Numbered from the stretch's first letter, positions 28,323-37,631 are shown. The stretch: DNA of 64,000 nucleotides from Candidatus Heimdallarchaeota archaeon LC_2 (GCA_001940725.1 MDVR01000047.1:6292-70291); one strand, 5' to 3'. Notes: generated by a model not told the origin, from the sequence alone. Program-made: numbers and translations.

Positions 28323-28354
28323 TAGGGGTAATTACTCTGAAAGCAATTCATTGT

Positions 28355-28498
28355 GTGATTGAGGGTTGGGGCCTTTGCCCGACCGAGGTTAAAAGTGGTT
28401 CACTTTGGGATCGCATTAGGTTTGTACCTCCATCTCAATTTAGATATTTGGATGATAGATTAAAATGTAAAAGGTGTGAACGAAAGTTTGAGTATTGA
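28355..28498 (+). CDS. possible small zinc-ribbon protein, 47 aa
   Basis: A GTG-started frame encodes a basic peptide with Cys near the start (GWGLCPTE) and CKRCERKFEY at the end, so it may bind zinc. The frame is open a few codons further upstream with no ATG. It could be a genuine mini-protein or the remnant of a longer gene. The rest of 28323-28774 holds no other credible gene. Confidence 0.3.
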   Translation: MIEGWGLCPTEVKSGSLWDRIRFVPPSQFRYLDDRLKCKRCERKFEY

Positions 28499-28774
28499 AT
28501 GTATCAAGCCTACAGATTACTAAGACATTTGTTGGTTTTGATGTGGGATTGTATTTTAAGTGGAAGTTATATGAGTATAATCAGATGATTGATACTTTAA
28601 ATGAAAAAACAGGGGTGAGTATTAGAAATGAATGAAGAGGACGAATTACTGAATGAGCTATAAACAAAATCGCGATGAGAAATAATGAGTCTATTAACAA
28701 TAGCTATTGGATGACTTGCATATATTTTAAATGAAAGTCCACTGATTGTGTTTAGAAATTTGATTAATTATTTT

Positions 28775-29467
28775 TCAATCAGCTTTTGTACCACAATTAG
28801 TACAAAATTCAGACCCTGGTGTTAGACTGGTACCGCATGATATACAATAAAGAGACTTGTGTGAAATTTTAGGTTCTTCTATTTTAGATTCCTTGATTTT
28901 AGTAGTTTTAGCTTTGTTTTTCTTATAAATATAATAAGCTCCAATACCAATAAATGCTACGATAATCAATCCTGCAAGAGGATCTCCTTCTTCTGCCTCC
29001 TCATCAGAACCACTAGTTTTAGAAATTGTGTCAGTGAAAGTGTTAGTATCGCTGAATATTGAATCATCTGCAAGTCTTGCATCACCATTCCAATTATAAG
29101 CATATTTTAATAAAACAACAGTTGTATTATCAACAGGAGTATCTGCCACTTGTACTAATATTAATCCTGCATTATCTGATGCTGTTAAGGTAAGGCGTCC
29201 TTCTGTATCAAGAGGAACCTCTTTTGAAACATCGCCACCTGCAGCAATCCATCCCCACGTTGTATCATTAGCTCTCCATTCGACTTCCATTTGATTACCA
29301 AAATTTAAGGCAAAGCTCCAGATACTAAACTCATAATCATTATCAATTGTTAAAAGAAGAGAATCTTCGAATTCCTTGTCTTCTTCAGCAACCACAAAAT
29401 AAATAGAGCCAGATATTATTAATCCAACAAATAATATACCAATAATTAGTTCAATAATTTTATTCAC
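28775..29467 (-). CDS. membrane protein with cytoplasmic zinc ribbon, 230 aa
   Basis: N-terminal signal/anchor (LIIGILFVGLIISGSIYFVV), an external beta-rich domain of about 120 residues with N-D-T-T sites, an acidic linker, a second TM (GLIIVAFIGIGAYYIY), a basic stretch, and a C-terminal zinc ribbon with two CxxC pairs (LYCISCGTSLTPGSEFCTNCG). This is the common archaeal layout of an exported sensor-like domain linked to a cytoplasmic zinc ribbon. Monocistronic, convergent with the upstream region. Confidence 0.7.
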   Translation of the reverse strand: MNKIIELIIGILFVGLIISGSIYFVVAEEDKEFEDSLLLTIDNDYEFSIWSFALNFGNQMEVEWRANDTTWGWIAAGGDVSKEVPLDTEGRLTLTASDNAGLILVQVADTPVDNTTVVLLKYAYNWNGDARLADDSIFSDTNTFTDTISKTSGSDEEAEEGDPLAGLIIVAFIGIGAYYIYKKNKAKTTKIKESKIEEPKISHKSLYCISCGTSLTPGSEFCTNCGTKAD

Positions 29468-29656
29468 ACATATTACTATACAAATTAAATTCTTAAGATT
29501 AATGTGAAGATATCTAAAAAATTGAGAAGATTTTAAAGAATACTAAGGTTAGAACACATAATTGTTTCAATCGTTTGTTCGAATAATAAACGCGCCAATT
29601 ATTTCTCCTAGAGAAAATTATCTTTCACTGTTGAAAATAGGTCGATACACTTTGTT

Positions 29657-29669
29657 TACTTAAATAAAA
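29657..29669 (+). promoter_or_regulatory. TATA box of the 101/191-aa pair
   Basis: TACTTAAATAAAA, about 30 bases before the ATG at 29695. Confidence 0.5.
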
Positions 29670-29694
29670 TTCATCATATAATTATCAATATACT

Positions 29695-30000
29695 ATGAAT
29701 GTGATTCGTTTGTTACACAATATTCAGTTACGAGTGGTAATCTCCTGGTTTTCAGTTAGATTCCTTTCCCAACTGTTCCAATACAATATGGAACTGGTGC
29801 CCTTATTAGTTCTAACTGGAATATCAACATTTACAGTGGGTTTGCTAATCAGAGATAAGGAAGAGACAGGTGTACCAATAGAGGAAACCTCGTTTACCCC
29901 CATCGATGCCAGATCACCAAGGATTGAAGATGATATCCTTGCCAATGATCGACATTTAGAAATCGTAATATCAAATCAAGGAGTGAAAACGAATTCATGA
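29695..30000 (+). CDS. small single-TM protein, 101 aa
   Basis: One hydrophobic segment (ELVPLLVLTGISTFTVGLLI, about residues 35-55) preceded by an amphipathic basic helix, followed by a hydrophilic acidic tail. Its TGA overlaps the ATG of the next membrane gene (ATGA), so the two are coupled. Family not recognised. Confidence 0.6.
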   Translation: MNVIRLLHNIQLRVVISWFSVRFLSQLFQYNMELVPLLVLTGISTFTVGLLIRDKEETGVPIEETSFTPIDARSPRIEDDILANDRHLEIVISNQGVKTNS

Positions 30001-30572
30001 TTCCTTTGACGAATTTTGATCTGTTTTTGTTTATTGAGATTCTGGTGAAACTCACTTTGGTTACTCATTTCATCAGATATATTATCACATTTGCTTTACC
30101 ACAGGAATTCAGGAATTACTTTGATAATTATGCAAGAGGTATTAGAAATAGATCTATTTCTTATAGCGATGGCTACTTTCCCAACACCAAGAATTTTGAG
30201 GTGGTTATGCTATCCAGGGTAATCATACCTCTATTATTCATGCTCACTATTAATACATATCTGGACTTTCTACTAGTAAGTTATGTGTTCGGAAGATATT
30301 TACTAGTTAGTTATTTTTTCTATTTCATCAAATTATTCTTCTTCCTCAATATAGCTCCCACATTGGATGATCTTGATTTATTATACAATGCCAATGGATT
30401 TTCCAGGATTGTGTTCTTTCTCAAAATTTTGCTGATATTTAATATGTATAACAGCTTGACACCATTAGCCGTTTCCTTTATCATTATTTTTCCCATATCT
30501 GATTTTTTAGATGTTCAAAATTATTCAGTAAAAGAAATAATCGAACCTCATCCATCATGGGACTTTGTGTAG
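29997..30572 (+). CDS. multi-TM membrane protein, 191 aa
   Basis: Four or five hydrophobic helices rich in Phe and Leu, a basic loop (NYARGIRNRSISY), and an acidic C-terminus. Coupled to the small single-TM gene before it. Its last bases resemble the bases just before the polB start 1.2 kb downstream, which hints that polB once followed it more closely. Confidence 0.6.
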   Translation: MIPLTNFDLFLFIEILVKLTLVTHFIRYIITFALPQEFRNYFDNYARGIRNRSISYSDGYFPNTKNFEVVMLSRVIIPLLFMLTINTYLDFLLVSYVFGRYLLVSYFFYFIKLFFFLNIAPTLDDLDLLYNANGFSRIVFFLKILLIFNMYNSLTPLAVSFIIIFPISDFLDVQNYSVKEIIEPHPSWDFV

Positions 30573-30645
30573 GTGGATATTGTGGTCAATTTCTTCTATA
30601 ATTTTAAGATTATATGTTCATTATTATAATATTTTATAAATATAA

Positions 30646-31320
30646 TTAGGCTGGGAAACGAGATATAAAGTGTCGAATCCATTCTATCATCAATTTTACT
30701 TCTTTTATAGAAAAATCATTTTTTCCATGCGCTGAACTATTTCTAATACCGTACCAGGCTGTGATTTGTTTTTTCTCATTTTTTGTAAAAACTTCTAATT
30801 TCACGAGTGCAGAACTTAGGGTATCAATTGACTTTTGAATTAATTTACCTTTTTTGTCTTTGAACTCAAGATCGATTTCATGTTTTTCAGCTAATTTTTT
30901 TATATGTGTTTCCAATGTGCTGCCAGCAACAACCGCAGCAGGAGCTTTATAACCTTCGTCTGATAAATGATCTGCCATTTCCAAGAAATCAGAAAAAACA
31001 TTCGCATGCACTAATTCTGTAATGGAACTAAGATATCCCTTTTTTACACCATATAACAACGCATTTACAACCCCCATCATTAGAGTAATCTTATTACTTT
31101 CAGAAGAAAATATTTGTGCCTCTATCTCGGCGAACATTTTATAATAATCAGACTTAATCCCTGCAATGTCTGCAACTGTTGTTTTTATTCTTGTCTTTAA
31201 ATAAACACTCTGAATTTTAGGTGTACCGCTTAAGCTTCCATGTTCTTTACTGTATTTACTAAATTTTTCATTTAACAAGTTTAGACGTTCTGTATATTTA
31301 TCAACAACTGATTTTGACAT
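30646..31320 (-). CDS. HEPN-like protein, 224 aa
   Basis: Helical protein whose last ~80 residues carry GIRNSSAHGK, matching the HEPN R-x4-H catalytic motif, inside a context (AAAVVAGSTLETHIKKLAEKH ... MIEWIRHFI) typical of DUF4145/AbiJ-type HEPN domains. HEPN proteins are often RNases in toxin-antitoxin or abortive-infection systems. No antitoxin (MNT) gene is visible next to it. It sits alone on the minus strand between the membrane pair and polB. Basic N-terminal ~60 residues look like a coiled coil. Confidence 0.6.
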   Translation of the reverse strand: MSKSVVDKYTERLNLLNEKFSKYSKEHGSLSGTPKIQSVYLKTRIKTTVADIAGIKSDYYKMFAEIEAQIFSSESNKITLMMGVVNALLYGVKKGYLSSITELVHANVFSDFLEMADHLSDEGYKAPAAVVAGSTLETHIKKLAEKHEIDLEFKDKKGKLIQKSIDTLSSALVKLEVFTKNEKKQITAWYGIRNSSAHGKNDFSIKEVKLMIEWIRHFISRFPA

Positions 31321-31610
31321 TTTTTATGTCTCAACTAAATTCATAATAATTAATAACTTTTATAAGTCAAAAAATAAGAATCATATATTTTCGTGTGAGT
31401 TCTGACTATCTTGCATTCCCGGAATATTGTTTTTCATTATTTTCAAAATTGAAATATCGATATGTTTGATTTCTTACTATGAAAATAAGAAGATTTGAAA
31501 ACAAGATCTCTGTCTACAATTTTGAAAATACTAAAAAAAAATAGAAAACTAGGTAATACAACCTGCAGTTGACTTCTAATTGAAAGTTATAACTATTTTC
31601 ATTCTGTGTG
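31321..31610. other. intergenic upstream of the polB promoter
   Basis: AT-rich and divergent between the HEPN-like gene and polB; no ORF or RNA gene recognised. Confidence 0.4.
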
Positions 31611-31651
31611 ATGATTGAGCGTCAGCGAAAATCATGCCGTGCTTAAATATG
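31611..31651 (+). promoter_or_regulatory. polB promoter element, shared with 40511-40552
   Basis: GATTGAGC, a 7-base variable spacer, then AAAATCATGCCGTGCTTA and a TATA-like AATAT. The same order is found 33 bases upstream of the ATG at 40581. Here it lies 33 bases before the ATG of the leader ORF at 31678. CATGCCGTGC may be a BRE-type or regulator site. Confidence 0.65.
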
Positions 31652-31677
31652 ATTCAGGATATATTTATCTACATACT

Positions 31678-31770
31678 ATGGTCTTTGTTTACATCTTGCA
31701 GAATCGATCGGCAAATACATTACCAAGGATTTCTTGGAACAACAGTCTTAATGGGACTTTGCATAGGTGA
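31678..31770 (+). CDS. possible 30-codon leader ORF overlapping polB
   Basis: ATG 33 bases after the shared promoter element; 30 codons ending in TGA whose last bases overlap the GTG start of polB (GTGA). It may provide translational coupling for polB's weak GTG start. The peptide itself has no recognised features. Confidence 0.4.
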   Translation: MVFVYILQNRSANTLPRISWNNSLNGTLHR

Positions 31771-34514
31771 CTACTGTGCAGGATAATTCTAACCCCGATT
31801 CGGACTTCCAAACAGAAGAAATTAATCCCTGGTCAGAGGTTGAAATAGTCTCAGAACTAAATGAGGGTCTAGTTTTGGATGGATATTATTCCACAGATAG
31901 ATTGGAAAATTATCACCTCATAATTTATGATCCGACCAGTAAACGATTGGTTCGTTATATTGATTCACGGATAACAAAAACCAATTACTACACATATACT
32001 CACAAAGACCCCTCCGAGCCTATTCCATTCAATGCTGATATTGTTAAGAAAACCGATTTGTTATTCGATAAAGAAGTTGATACGATCGAACTCTCCGACC
32101 TTGAGTCTATTGAGGTTTTCACCAATGAATATGATCGCAAAAAGCGTAAGATACATATCCCACTCCCTGTACAACTCATGTATTTTCACAAAACGGGACT
32201 TATTCCAGGAACTTGGATTTCAATTACTAATAATGAGATTATAAAAATATCGAAGAATGATACTGCTGAAATGAAATCCAAAGCTGAGGAAATCAAGAAA
32301 TTATTGTTGGGAGATAGTAAGATAATTATCGATCTTTGTGTAGAAAATATGCCTATACTAGAGGATGCTATTCCAGATATCAAACGAATCGCATTTGACT
32401 TGGAAGTGGCATCTCCACGTGATAATTTTCCAGTACCTGAACAGGCTCAGTACCCCATTAATGCAATAGCCACCCATGACAATGAAGGAAATAGTATTAT
32501 CTTTCTTCTTGCCTTTGAACCCACCAGAAAAGAAAGAATTGAGATTGAGGAAAGGTTGGGCTACAAACCTGTTATCAAAACATTCGTACTGGAGAAAGAT
32601 CTGATATTATCATTCTATGAGGAGATAAGGAATTACCCGGTGATCCTTACCTACAATGGGGATAGTTTCGATCTACAATACCTGTACTTCAGATCAAAAA
32701 AACTTGGAATCAAGAACCCAATAGTGAAAGGTAAATACCTATTTTTCCGGGAGGAATGGCAATTTACTCACTCGATTCACATTGATCTTTACAGAATTCT
32801 ATCAAATAATGCAGTCAGATTATACGCCTTTGGTGCCAAATATTCCCGTTCAAGATTGATGGATGTGGGTGAAGCACTGGTAGGGAGAAAAAAAGTGGAG
32901 CATGATCTATGGTTTGATGAGATGTCCAGGGTGGAGATGATTGAATATAATATTCGAGATGCCGAGCTTACCCTACAACTGACCACCTTTAATAATAATC
33001 TCACCTGGAAATTGCTTGTAATACTAATGCGTTTGGGTAGATTATCTCTTGCTTATGTTAATAGGGCACCCATATCCAAATGGATACTCAACTGGATTAT
33101 TGCTGAACATGAGAGAAGAAATCTTGTCCTACCCAAGAAAAAAGCCTTGATACAAGAAAAAGGGACATTTGAATCGGATTCTCTTGTTGACGGAAAGGGA
33201 TTCAAAGGGGCTATCGTACTTGATCCCAAACCAGGTGTATTCTGGGATGTATCGGTAGTGGATTATAATTCTCTCTACCCATCTACCATCAAGAATTTTA
33301 ATTTATCATACGAAACCATGCGTTGTGGTCACAAGAGTTGTGAATCAAATCTTGTACCCGGTCTGGAACATTGGGTTTGTCGAAAGAGAACGGGCATTAT
33401 GTCATCACTGGTGGGTTTTGTGAGAGAGATCCGGGTTCGCTATTACAAGACAATGAGTAAATCTAAGGATCAAGATCAAAAAGAACTGGGGAATACTATC
33501 CAAGCGGCACTTAAAGTGTTTATCAATGCATCATATGGTGTATTTGGTGCACCTAATTTTTATCTTTATTGTCCACCAGTGGCTGAGTCTACCACCGCAA
33601 TCTCCCGATCTATGTTACTCAAGGCCAAATCATTGGCTGAAGAAATGGGATTGACCGTTCTTGGTGGTGATACCGATTCTATATTTGTACATAAGATATC
33701 AAGGGATCAGATGGCTCAACTAACAGAATGGTCGGTTATTGACTTAGGTATTGAATTAGGACTTGATTACACCTTTCGCTTCATGGTATTATCCAGCAGA
33801 AAGAAGAATTATTTCGGTATTACCATGGATAATAACATCATCATCAAGGGTTTGGCAATTAAAAAGAGTAATACAGCCCAGTTTATCAAGGGTACATTTG
33901 ATACAGTTGCAGATAAATTGAAATTGGTCCAGAATGAGAAGGAATTGGAAGACGCAAAACAATTCATGATTAGACTAATCTATGAGAAATTGCAGATGCT
34001 GAAAGACGAGAAAATTCCACTTGACGATCTTCAACATATGGTATCACTCAATAAGAAATTCAGCGATTATTTTGCCAAGACTCCTGCAGTTCAAATCGCT
34101 CTGCAAGAGATGAATGAGAAGAACGAACATCAGATTAGTAGAGGAACACAATATGTGACAATCAAGGTCAAATCATTCACCATTGAGATTAAAACAACAA
34201 TGTTTCTCAATTTCCAGAAGCATCACTTTATCGAGTGTTCCTACAAGGAGACCAAGAAAGTTAAGGGATACAATGAAATCGACTTAAAACACTATACAGA
34301 AGCCATGAAAAAGGCTTTCCTACCAATTTTCGATGCATTTGATCTGAATTATGATCAAGTGGTAACGAATAGAAATCAAGATATCATGGAAACAATAAGA
34401 CACACAGATGATGATATGATGACTGTTCCAGAGAATATAATTTCTGTCGATACGGTTTTGGAAAATGGAGAGAAACAACTAGTGGATACTAATATTGAAG
34501 ATTATGAGTTCTAA
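31767..34514 (+). CDS. polB: family B DNA polymerase
   Basis: 915 aa archaeal B-family polymerase with both activities. 3'-5' exonuclease: Exo I FDLEV (Asp 211, Glu 213), Exo II TYNGDSFDL (about 300), Exo III YNIRDAELT (about 393). Polymerase: motif A VDYNSLYPS, motif B KVFINASYG, motif C GGDTDS (about 635), and KKNYFGI. A Cys-rich CGHKSCESN...WVCRKR insertion typical of archaeal PolB is kept. All catalytic residues are present, so it should be active and proofreading. GTG start, coupled to a short leader ORF. Its last 25 codons have a degenerate copy at 36834. Confidence 0.95.
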   Translation: MTTVQDNSNPDSDFQTEEINPWSEVEIVSELNEGLVLDGYYSTDRLENYHLIIYDPTSKRLVRYIDSRITKTNYYTYTHKDPSEPIPFNADIVKKTDLLFDKEVDTIELSDLESIEVFTNEYDRKKRKIHIPLPVQLMYFHKTGLIPGTWISITNNEIIKISKNDTAEMKSKAEEIKKLLLGDSKIIIDLCVENMPILEDAIPDIKRIAFDLEVASPRDNFPVPEQAQYPINAIATHDNEGNSIIFLLAFEPTRKERIEIEERLGYKPVIKTFVLEKDLILSFYEEIRNYPVILTYNGDSFDLQYLYFRSKKLGIKNPIVKGKYLFFREEWQFTHSIHIDLYRILSNNAVRLYAFGAKYSRSRLMDVGEALVGRKKVEHDLWFDEMSRVEMIEYNIRDAELTLQLTTFNNNLTWKLLVILMRLGRLSLAYVNRAPISKWILNWIIAEHERRNLVLPKKKALIQEKGTFESDSLVDGKGFKGAIVLDPKPGVFWDVSVVDYNSLYPSTIKNFNLSYETMRCGHKSCESNLVPGLEHWVCRKRTGIMSSLVGFVREIRVRYYKTMSKSKDQDQKELGNTIQAALKVFINASYGVFGAPNFYLYCPPVAESTTAISRSMLLKAKSLAEEMGLTVLGGDTDSIFVHKISRDQMAQLTEWSVIDLGIELGLDYTFRFMVLSSRKKNYFGITMDNNIIIKGLAIKKSNTAQFIKGTFDTVADKLKLVQNEKELEDAKQFMIRLIYEKLQMLKDEKIPLDDLQHMVSLNKKFSDYFAKTPAVQIALQEMNEKNEHQISRGTQYVTIKVKSFTIEIKTTMFLNFQKHHFIECSYKETKKVKGYNEIDLKHYTEAMKKAFLPIFDAFDLNYDQVVTNRNQDIMETIRHTDDDMMTVPENIISVDTVLENGEKQLVDTNIEDYEF

Positions 34515-34634
34515 TCATTAATCATTCATACCCTATTCTTTGATCATTATATAAAATAGTTCACTCTATATGAAAAGAATCGATCGATTTAGTTTTCATC
34601 TCATCACTTAATAGAAGAAGCTTTCCCGAGTAGC

Positions 34635-35594
34635 CTAGCTATAAAAGGCATGAATTTGGTCCTTCAGTGCGGCTGCATAAATTACAATTCCCAAAGGTAA
34701 TGGTATGCCATCTTTATTAGTTCCTTGAATATATATTCCTGCAAGTTTCGGTACAAGTGCTTTTAGTTCATCATCCCACACTCTTATGAAGACGGGAGAG
34801 CCACTATTACCTGGATAAAATAGCCCATTAAGATAAAATATAGGTCGATTGTCGTTTGGAACATCCCAATCACTAGCCAAATTGCCAGACAAAGCAAAAG
34901 GGTTCCAGAAATAACTTTCATGAGTCCCCAAAGGGTAACCAATCATGAACATAGAATCTCCAAGCATAACCTCTGTTTCGTCTGAAATGATATCATCGAT
35001 ATTGAGAAAATTGATATCCAATCCACGAAATCTGTTTTTATTATATTCGCTTGTAATATCATGAACAATCAAATCAACCGTCTCTCCTGTTGGTGAAAAA
35101 ATCAAGCCACTTCCCAAAACTGGATTCAGAGGAAAAAAATCGATTGAAGTATCCCCATTCACAGTGATGGGTATTGTTATACCTATTTCATAGTTAATAC
35201 CTTTACTTAGTTTTTCGAAAATTGGTATAATTTCTTCCTCGACGTGTGTTGCCTTAGTGACAAAATCAGTATCATTCAAGTCGATTTCATCAATTTTGGA
35301 CCGTACATCGGACATTTGATAATATAACTTGGTTAATTCCATAGCTTTTTCCGAAGAGATAGATATCTTAGGATCCTTTGAAAGAAATTTACTTTGAATA
35401 GCAGCGTAGACATTACCAAAATGGCCGAAGACATGTGCAGCCGTAACAACAAATTTTCTATCCTTGTATTTCATAAAAAAGCCTGTCCCACTGAGGGGAG
35501 ATAACCCAGAGCTGGTGAATTGGATTTTGATTTTTGTAACTGACCTTAATAGATCTGCATTGGAATAACTCTTTGTTGGTAATTGAGTTGACAT
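34635..35594 (-). CDS. trypsin-like serine protease, 319 aa
   Basis: S1/S64-type fold: catalytic His in VVTAAHVFG (about residue 53), catalytic Ser in YPGNSGSPVF (about 267), and a candidate Asp in the middle (VDLIVHDITS). A long helical insertion (about 75-130) is unusual. No signal peptide, so probably intracellular. Family members of this kind occur in stress response and in defence islands. It sits between polB and a BRO-like antirepressor, on the opposite strand, inside the segment bounded by the duplicated polB 3' end. Confidence 0.75.
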   Translation of the reverse strand: MSTQLPTKSYSNADLLRSVTKIKIQFTSSGLSPLSGTGFFMKYKDRKFVVTAAHVFGHFGNVYAAIQSKFLSKDPKISISSEKAMELTKLYYQMSDVRSKIDEIDLNDTDFVTKATHVEEEIIPIFEKLSKGINYEIGITIPITVNGDTSIDFFPLNPVLGSGLIFSPTGETVDLIVHDITSEYNKNRFRGLDINFLNIDDIISDETEVMLGDSMFMIGYPLGTHESYFWNPFALSGNLASDWDVPNDNRPIFYLNGLFYPGNSGSPVFIRVWDDELKALVPKLAGIYIQGTNKDGIPLPLGIVIYAAALKDQIHAFYS

Positions 35595-36007
35595 ATATTT
35601 ACAATTATTACAAGGGAAGCCGGGCTATTATCTATTGCGGTTGTGATCACAGCTTTTTCTGACCTCATTGATTTGCATTAGCTTCGTGGTTTGCCCCAGT
35701 TGATCAATCGATTATTTCCCCTACTAATCATCGATCCATACGGAAACGAATGAAAAGCCCCCGCAACTAGTGAATGGCAAGATTGAGAATTATGGGTTCA
35801 GAATTATTTATAATATTTAATCAATGACTTGTTTCAAATGTTAATTTTCTAAATTTCTTATTCTCGATCTAATATATGGAGAATCTTATTTTAATTTTTA
35901 TACTGTCATAATACCCTAACATTTTCCACGTAGTAGGAGGTTTTAATTAAGTTAAACAATAATACATAATACAGACTTTAATCATCTCGCTTTTTGAGGG
36001 AAACAAA
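35595..36007. other. intergenic within the polB-downstream insertion
   Basis: 413 bases between the divergent protease and BRO genes. It contains the perfect palindrome TGTGATCACA (about 35645) and ATCGAT repeats near 35700-35735; these may be operator sites, since the neighbour is an antirepressor. No ORF recognised. Confidence 0.4.
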
Positions 36008-36841
36008 ATGAATATCTTGAATGAAGACTTTAGACTTAGGGAAATAATAATTCCATTTCAAGATATTGAAGTTAGATTCCTAATTAATTCCACCTCAATT
36101 TATATTTCTCTCAATGAACTGAGCAAGATAATTGATCTCAAACCTAAAACGATTAAATTTGATATATCTAATGATATTGACGTATACGACCCATATCTAA
36201 ATATTAAAAATAATTTAGATCTGAAAATCACAAATAATGCTGATGAAGTCAAATTTTTACTAAATGATAAGGCAATTAACATCCAAGATGAGGATATTTT
36301 TCTAGATGAAGAGGGTATGAATGGTTTCCTATATCGATCCGGTCATGCAAATGGTAAACTATTTGCCTATGAAATTAGTGAAGTTCTTCGAGACTTACGA
36401 AACCAAAAAGTCCAAATCTCTAGGGACGGTCATCTTAAGTTAATTACGGATTATTCAGATCAATCACATACGATTAAGGATTGCACCAATTCTATAAGAC
36501 ATAAAATCGAATACCTCGAAATACAGAATCTTAGTTTCGATAAAAAATTTAAAAAAATAAATAAGATATTAGATAATCAACTCATTAATGAGGAAGAGAA
36601 AGATATGTTACTTTTAAAAGGACAGGCCATCGCAAAACAAATTTCCGCAATACGAAATATTCCCTTCAGCGGTACAATTATTAAACTATGGGGAGAGTTC
36701 AAACGCAATTTTAAATTGAAGAAATATAGTCATTTGAAAAAGAGTGATTATGAAATGGCCTTAAAATGGCTTAAACAATATAAATACATTAAAACTAACA
36801 AAAATAAATATCGATCTCTTGATTATGATTTTAATAATTAA
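36008..36841 (+). CDS. BRO-N/ORF6C-like antirepressor, 277 aa
   Basis: The N-terminal half looks like a BRO-N domain: ISLNELSKIIDLKPKTIKFD followed by the tell-tale DEEGMNGFLYRSGHANGKLFAYEISEVLRDLR (two parts, residues about 98-130). The C-terminal part resembles ORF6C of phage antirepressors (IKLWGEFKRNF...SHLKKSDYEMALKWLKQYK). Such proteins belong to phages, viruses and plasmids. A GAGGG Shine-Dalgarno-like sequence 9 bases before the ATG differs from the leaderless style of the neighbours. Its stop overlaps, in another frame, the start of the polB 3' remnant. Confidence 0.65.
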   Translation: MNILNEDFRLREIIIPFQDIEVRFLINSTSIYISLNELSKIIDLKPKTIKFDISNDIDVYDPYLNIKNNLDLKITNNADEVKFLLNDKAINIQDEDIFLDEEGMNGFLYRSGHANGKLFAYEISEVLRDLRNQKVQISRDGHLKLITDYSDQSHTIKDCTNSIRHKIEYLEIQNLSFDKKFKKINKILDNQLINEEEKDMLLLKGQAIAKQISAIRNIPFSGTIIKLWGEFKRNFKLKKYSHLKKSDYEMALKWLKQYKYIKTNKNKYRSLDYDFNN

Positions 36842-36911
36842 TGTCAGTACGGTTTTGGAAAGTGCAGAAAAACGATTTGTAGATGGTAATATTGAGGAAT
36901 TTGAATTCTAA
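36834..36911 (+). pseudogene. degenerate copy of the polB 3' end
   Basis: 78 bases coding for 25 residues and a stop, aligned without gaps to the last 25 codons of polB (34437-34514). 16 of 25 residues are identical and the rest are mostly conservative, ending in EFEF versus DYEF. No start or upstream polB sequence remains; the BRO-like gene ends in it. It marks an old duplication or a replaced gene end. Confidence 0.75.
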
Positions 36912-36945
36912 TGGCTAATCTAATGTCTATTGTAATTTGCTAAAT

Positions 36946-37614
36946 CTATTCAACTAAAATCTCTTCGTATCGGGTAGTAACAAATCTTCTCTCTCTGGTT
37001 ACCTGTTCCCCAAACTCTTCAATCAAATCCGACTTGTTTCTCATAATCGTCTTGGAATTGTGTTTCAGTATTATTCTCAATTGAGTTCTGTCATCTAAGG
37101 TAATTGTCATATCCTGATCTTCGGTAGTCTCTTTGACCACTTTTCTCTCCTTGCTTATCAACTTATACAAAGCCTTATTCACCACCTTTTTTCTCTTTTC
37201 CAACAAGGTCAAATTATCTGCTATTTCCTCGTGTATCTTATCAATTTCTGTTAAGATCTGCTTCCTTTCCTGATAAAGAGTCCTCAGTTCATTGGTTCTC
37301 TTATCCTCCGAGAGAACATTTTTCTTCTTCTTGGTTTGATCTACTTTGATCCCCTCATCAATTCTATCCTTAACAAATCCTTTTCTGGAGGCCCACTCTA
37401 CCATTACTATATCATCTAATTTGTTAGAAATAGTAGTCCTCTCTTCAAACCATGCCTTCGGCATCCAACTTTTTATGGGCCCAATTTCCTCATCATTGTA
37501 TCTTACAATGAATAAAAATTCAGCTTTCTCAGTCTCTCTCATTGTCATTGCTCTAACAATATCTTGGTTTGTTGTAGGATCATTATCTGATTCCGATTGC
37601 TCTGGCATAGTCAT
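36946..37614 (-). CDS. coiled-coil protein, about 222 aa
   Basis: ATG at 37614 (MTMPEQSESD) is favoured by a TATA box 25 bases upstream; the longer frame runs into the promoter. The middle (about 85-150) is a Lys/Glu-rich coiled coil; both ends are mixed alpha/beta. No membrane segment. It lies downstream of RadA-like gene 3 on the same strand with a similar promoter. Not recognised. Confidence 0.6.
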   Translation of the reverse strand: MTMPEQSESDNDPTTNQDIVRAMTMRETEKAEFLFIVRYNDEEIGPIKSWMPKAWFEERTTISNKLDDIVMVEWASRKGFVKDRIDEGIKVDQTKKKKNVLSEDKRTNELRTLYQERKQILTEIDKIHEEIADNLTLLEKRKKVVNKALYKLISKERKVVKETTEDQDMTITLDDRTQLRIILKHNSKTIMRNKSDLIEEFGEQVTRERRFVTTRYEEILVE

Positions 37615-37631
37615 TACAAGTATTATTGTCC

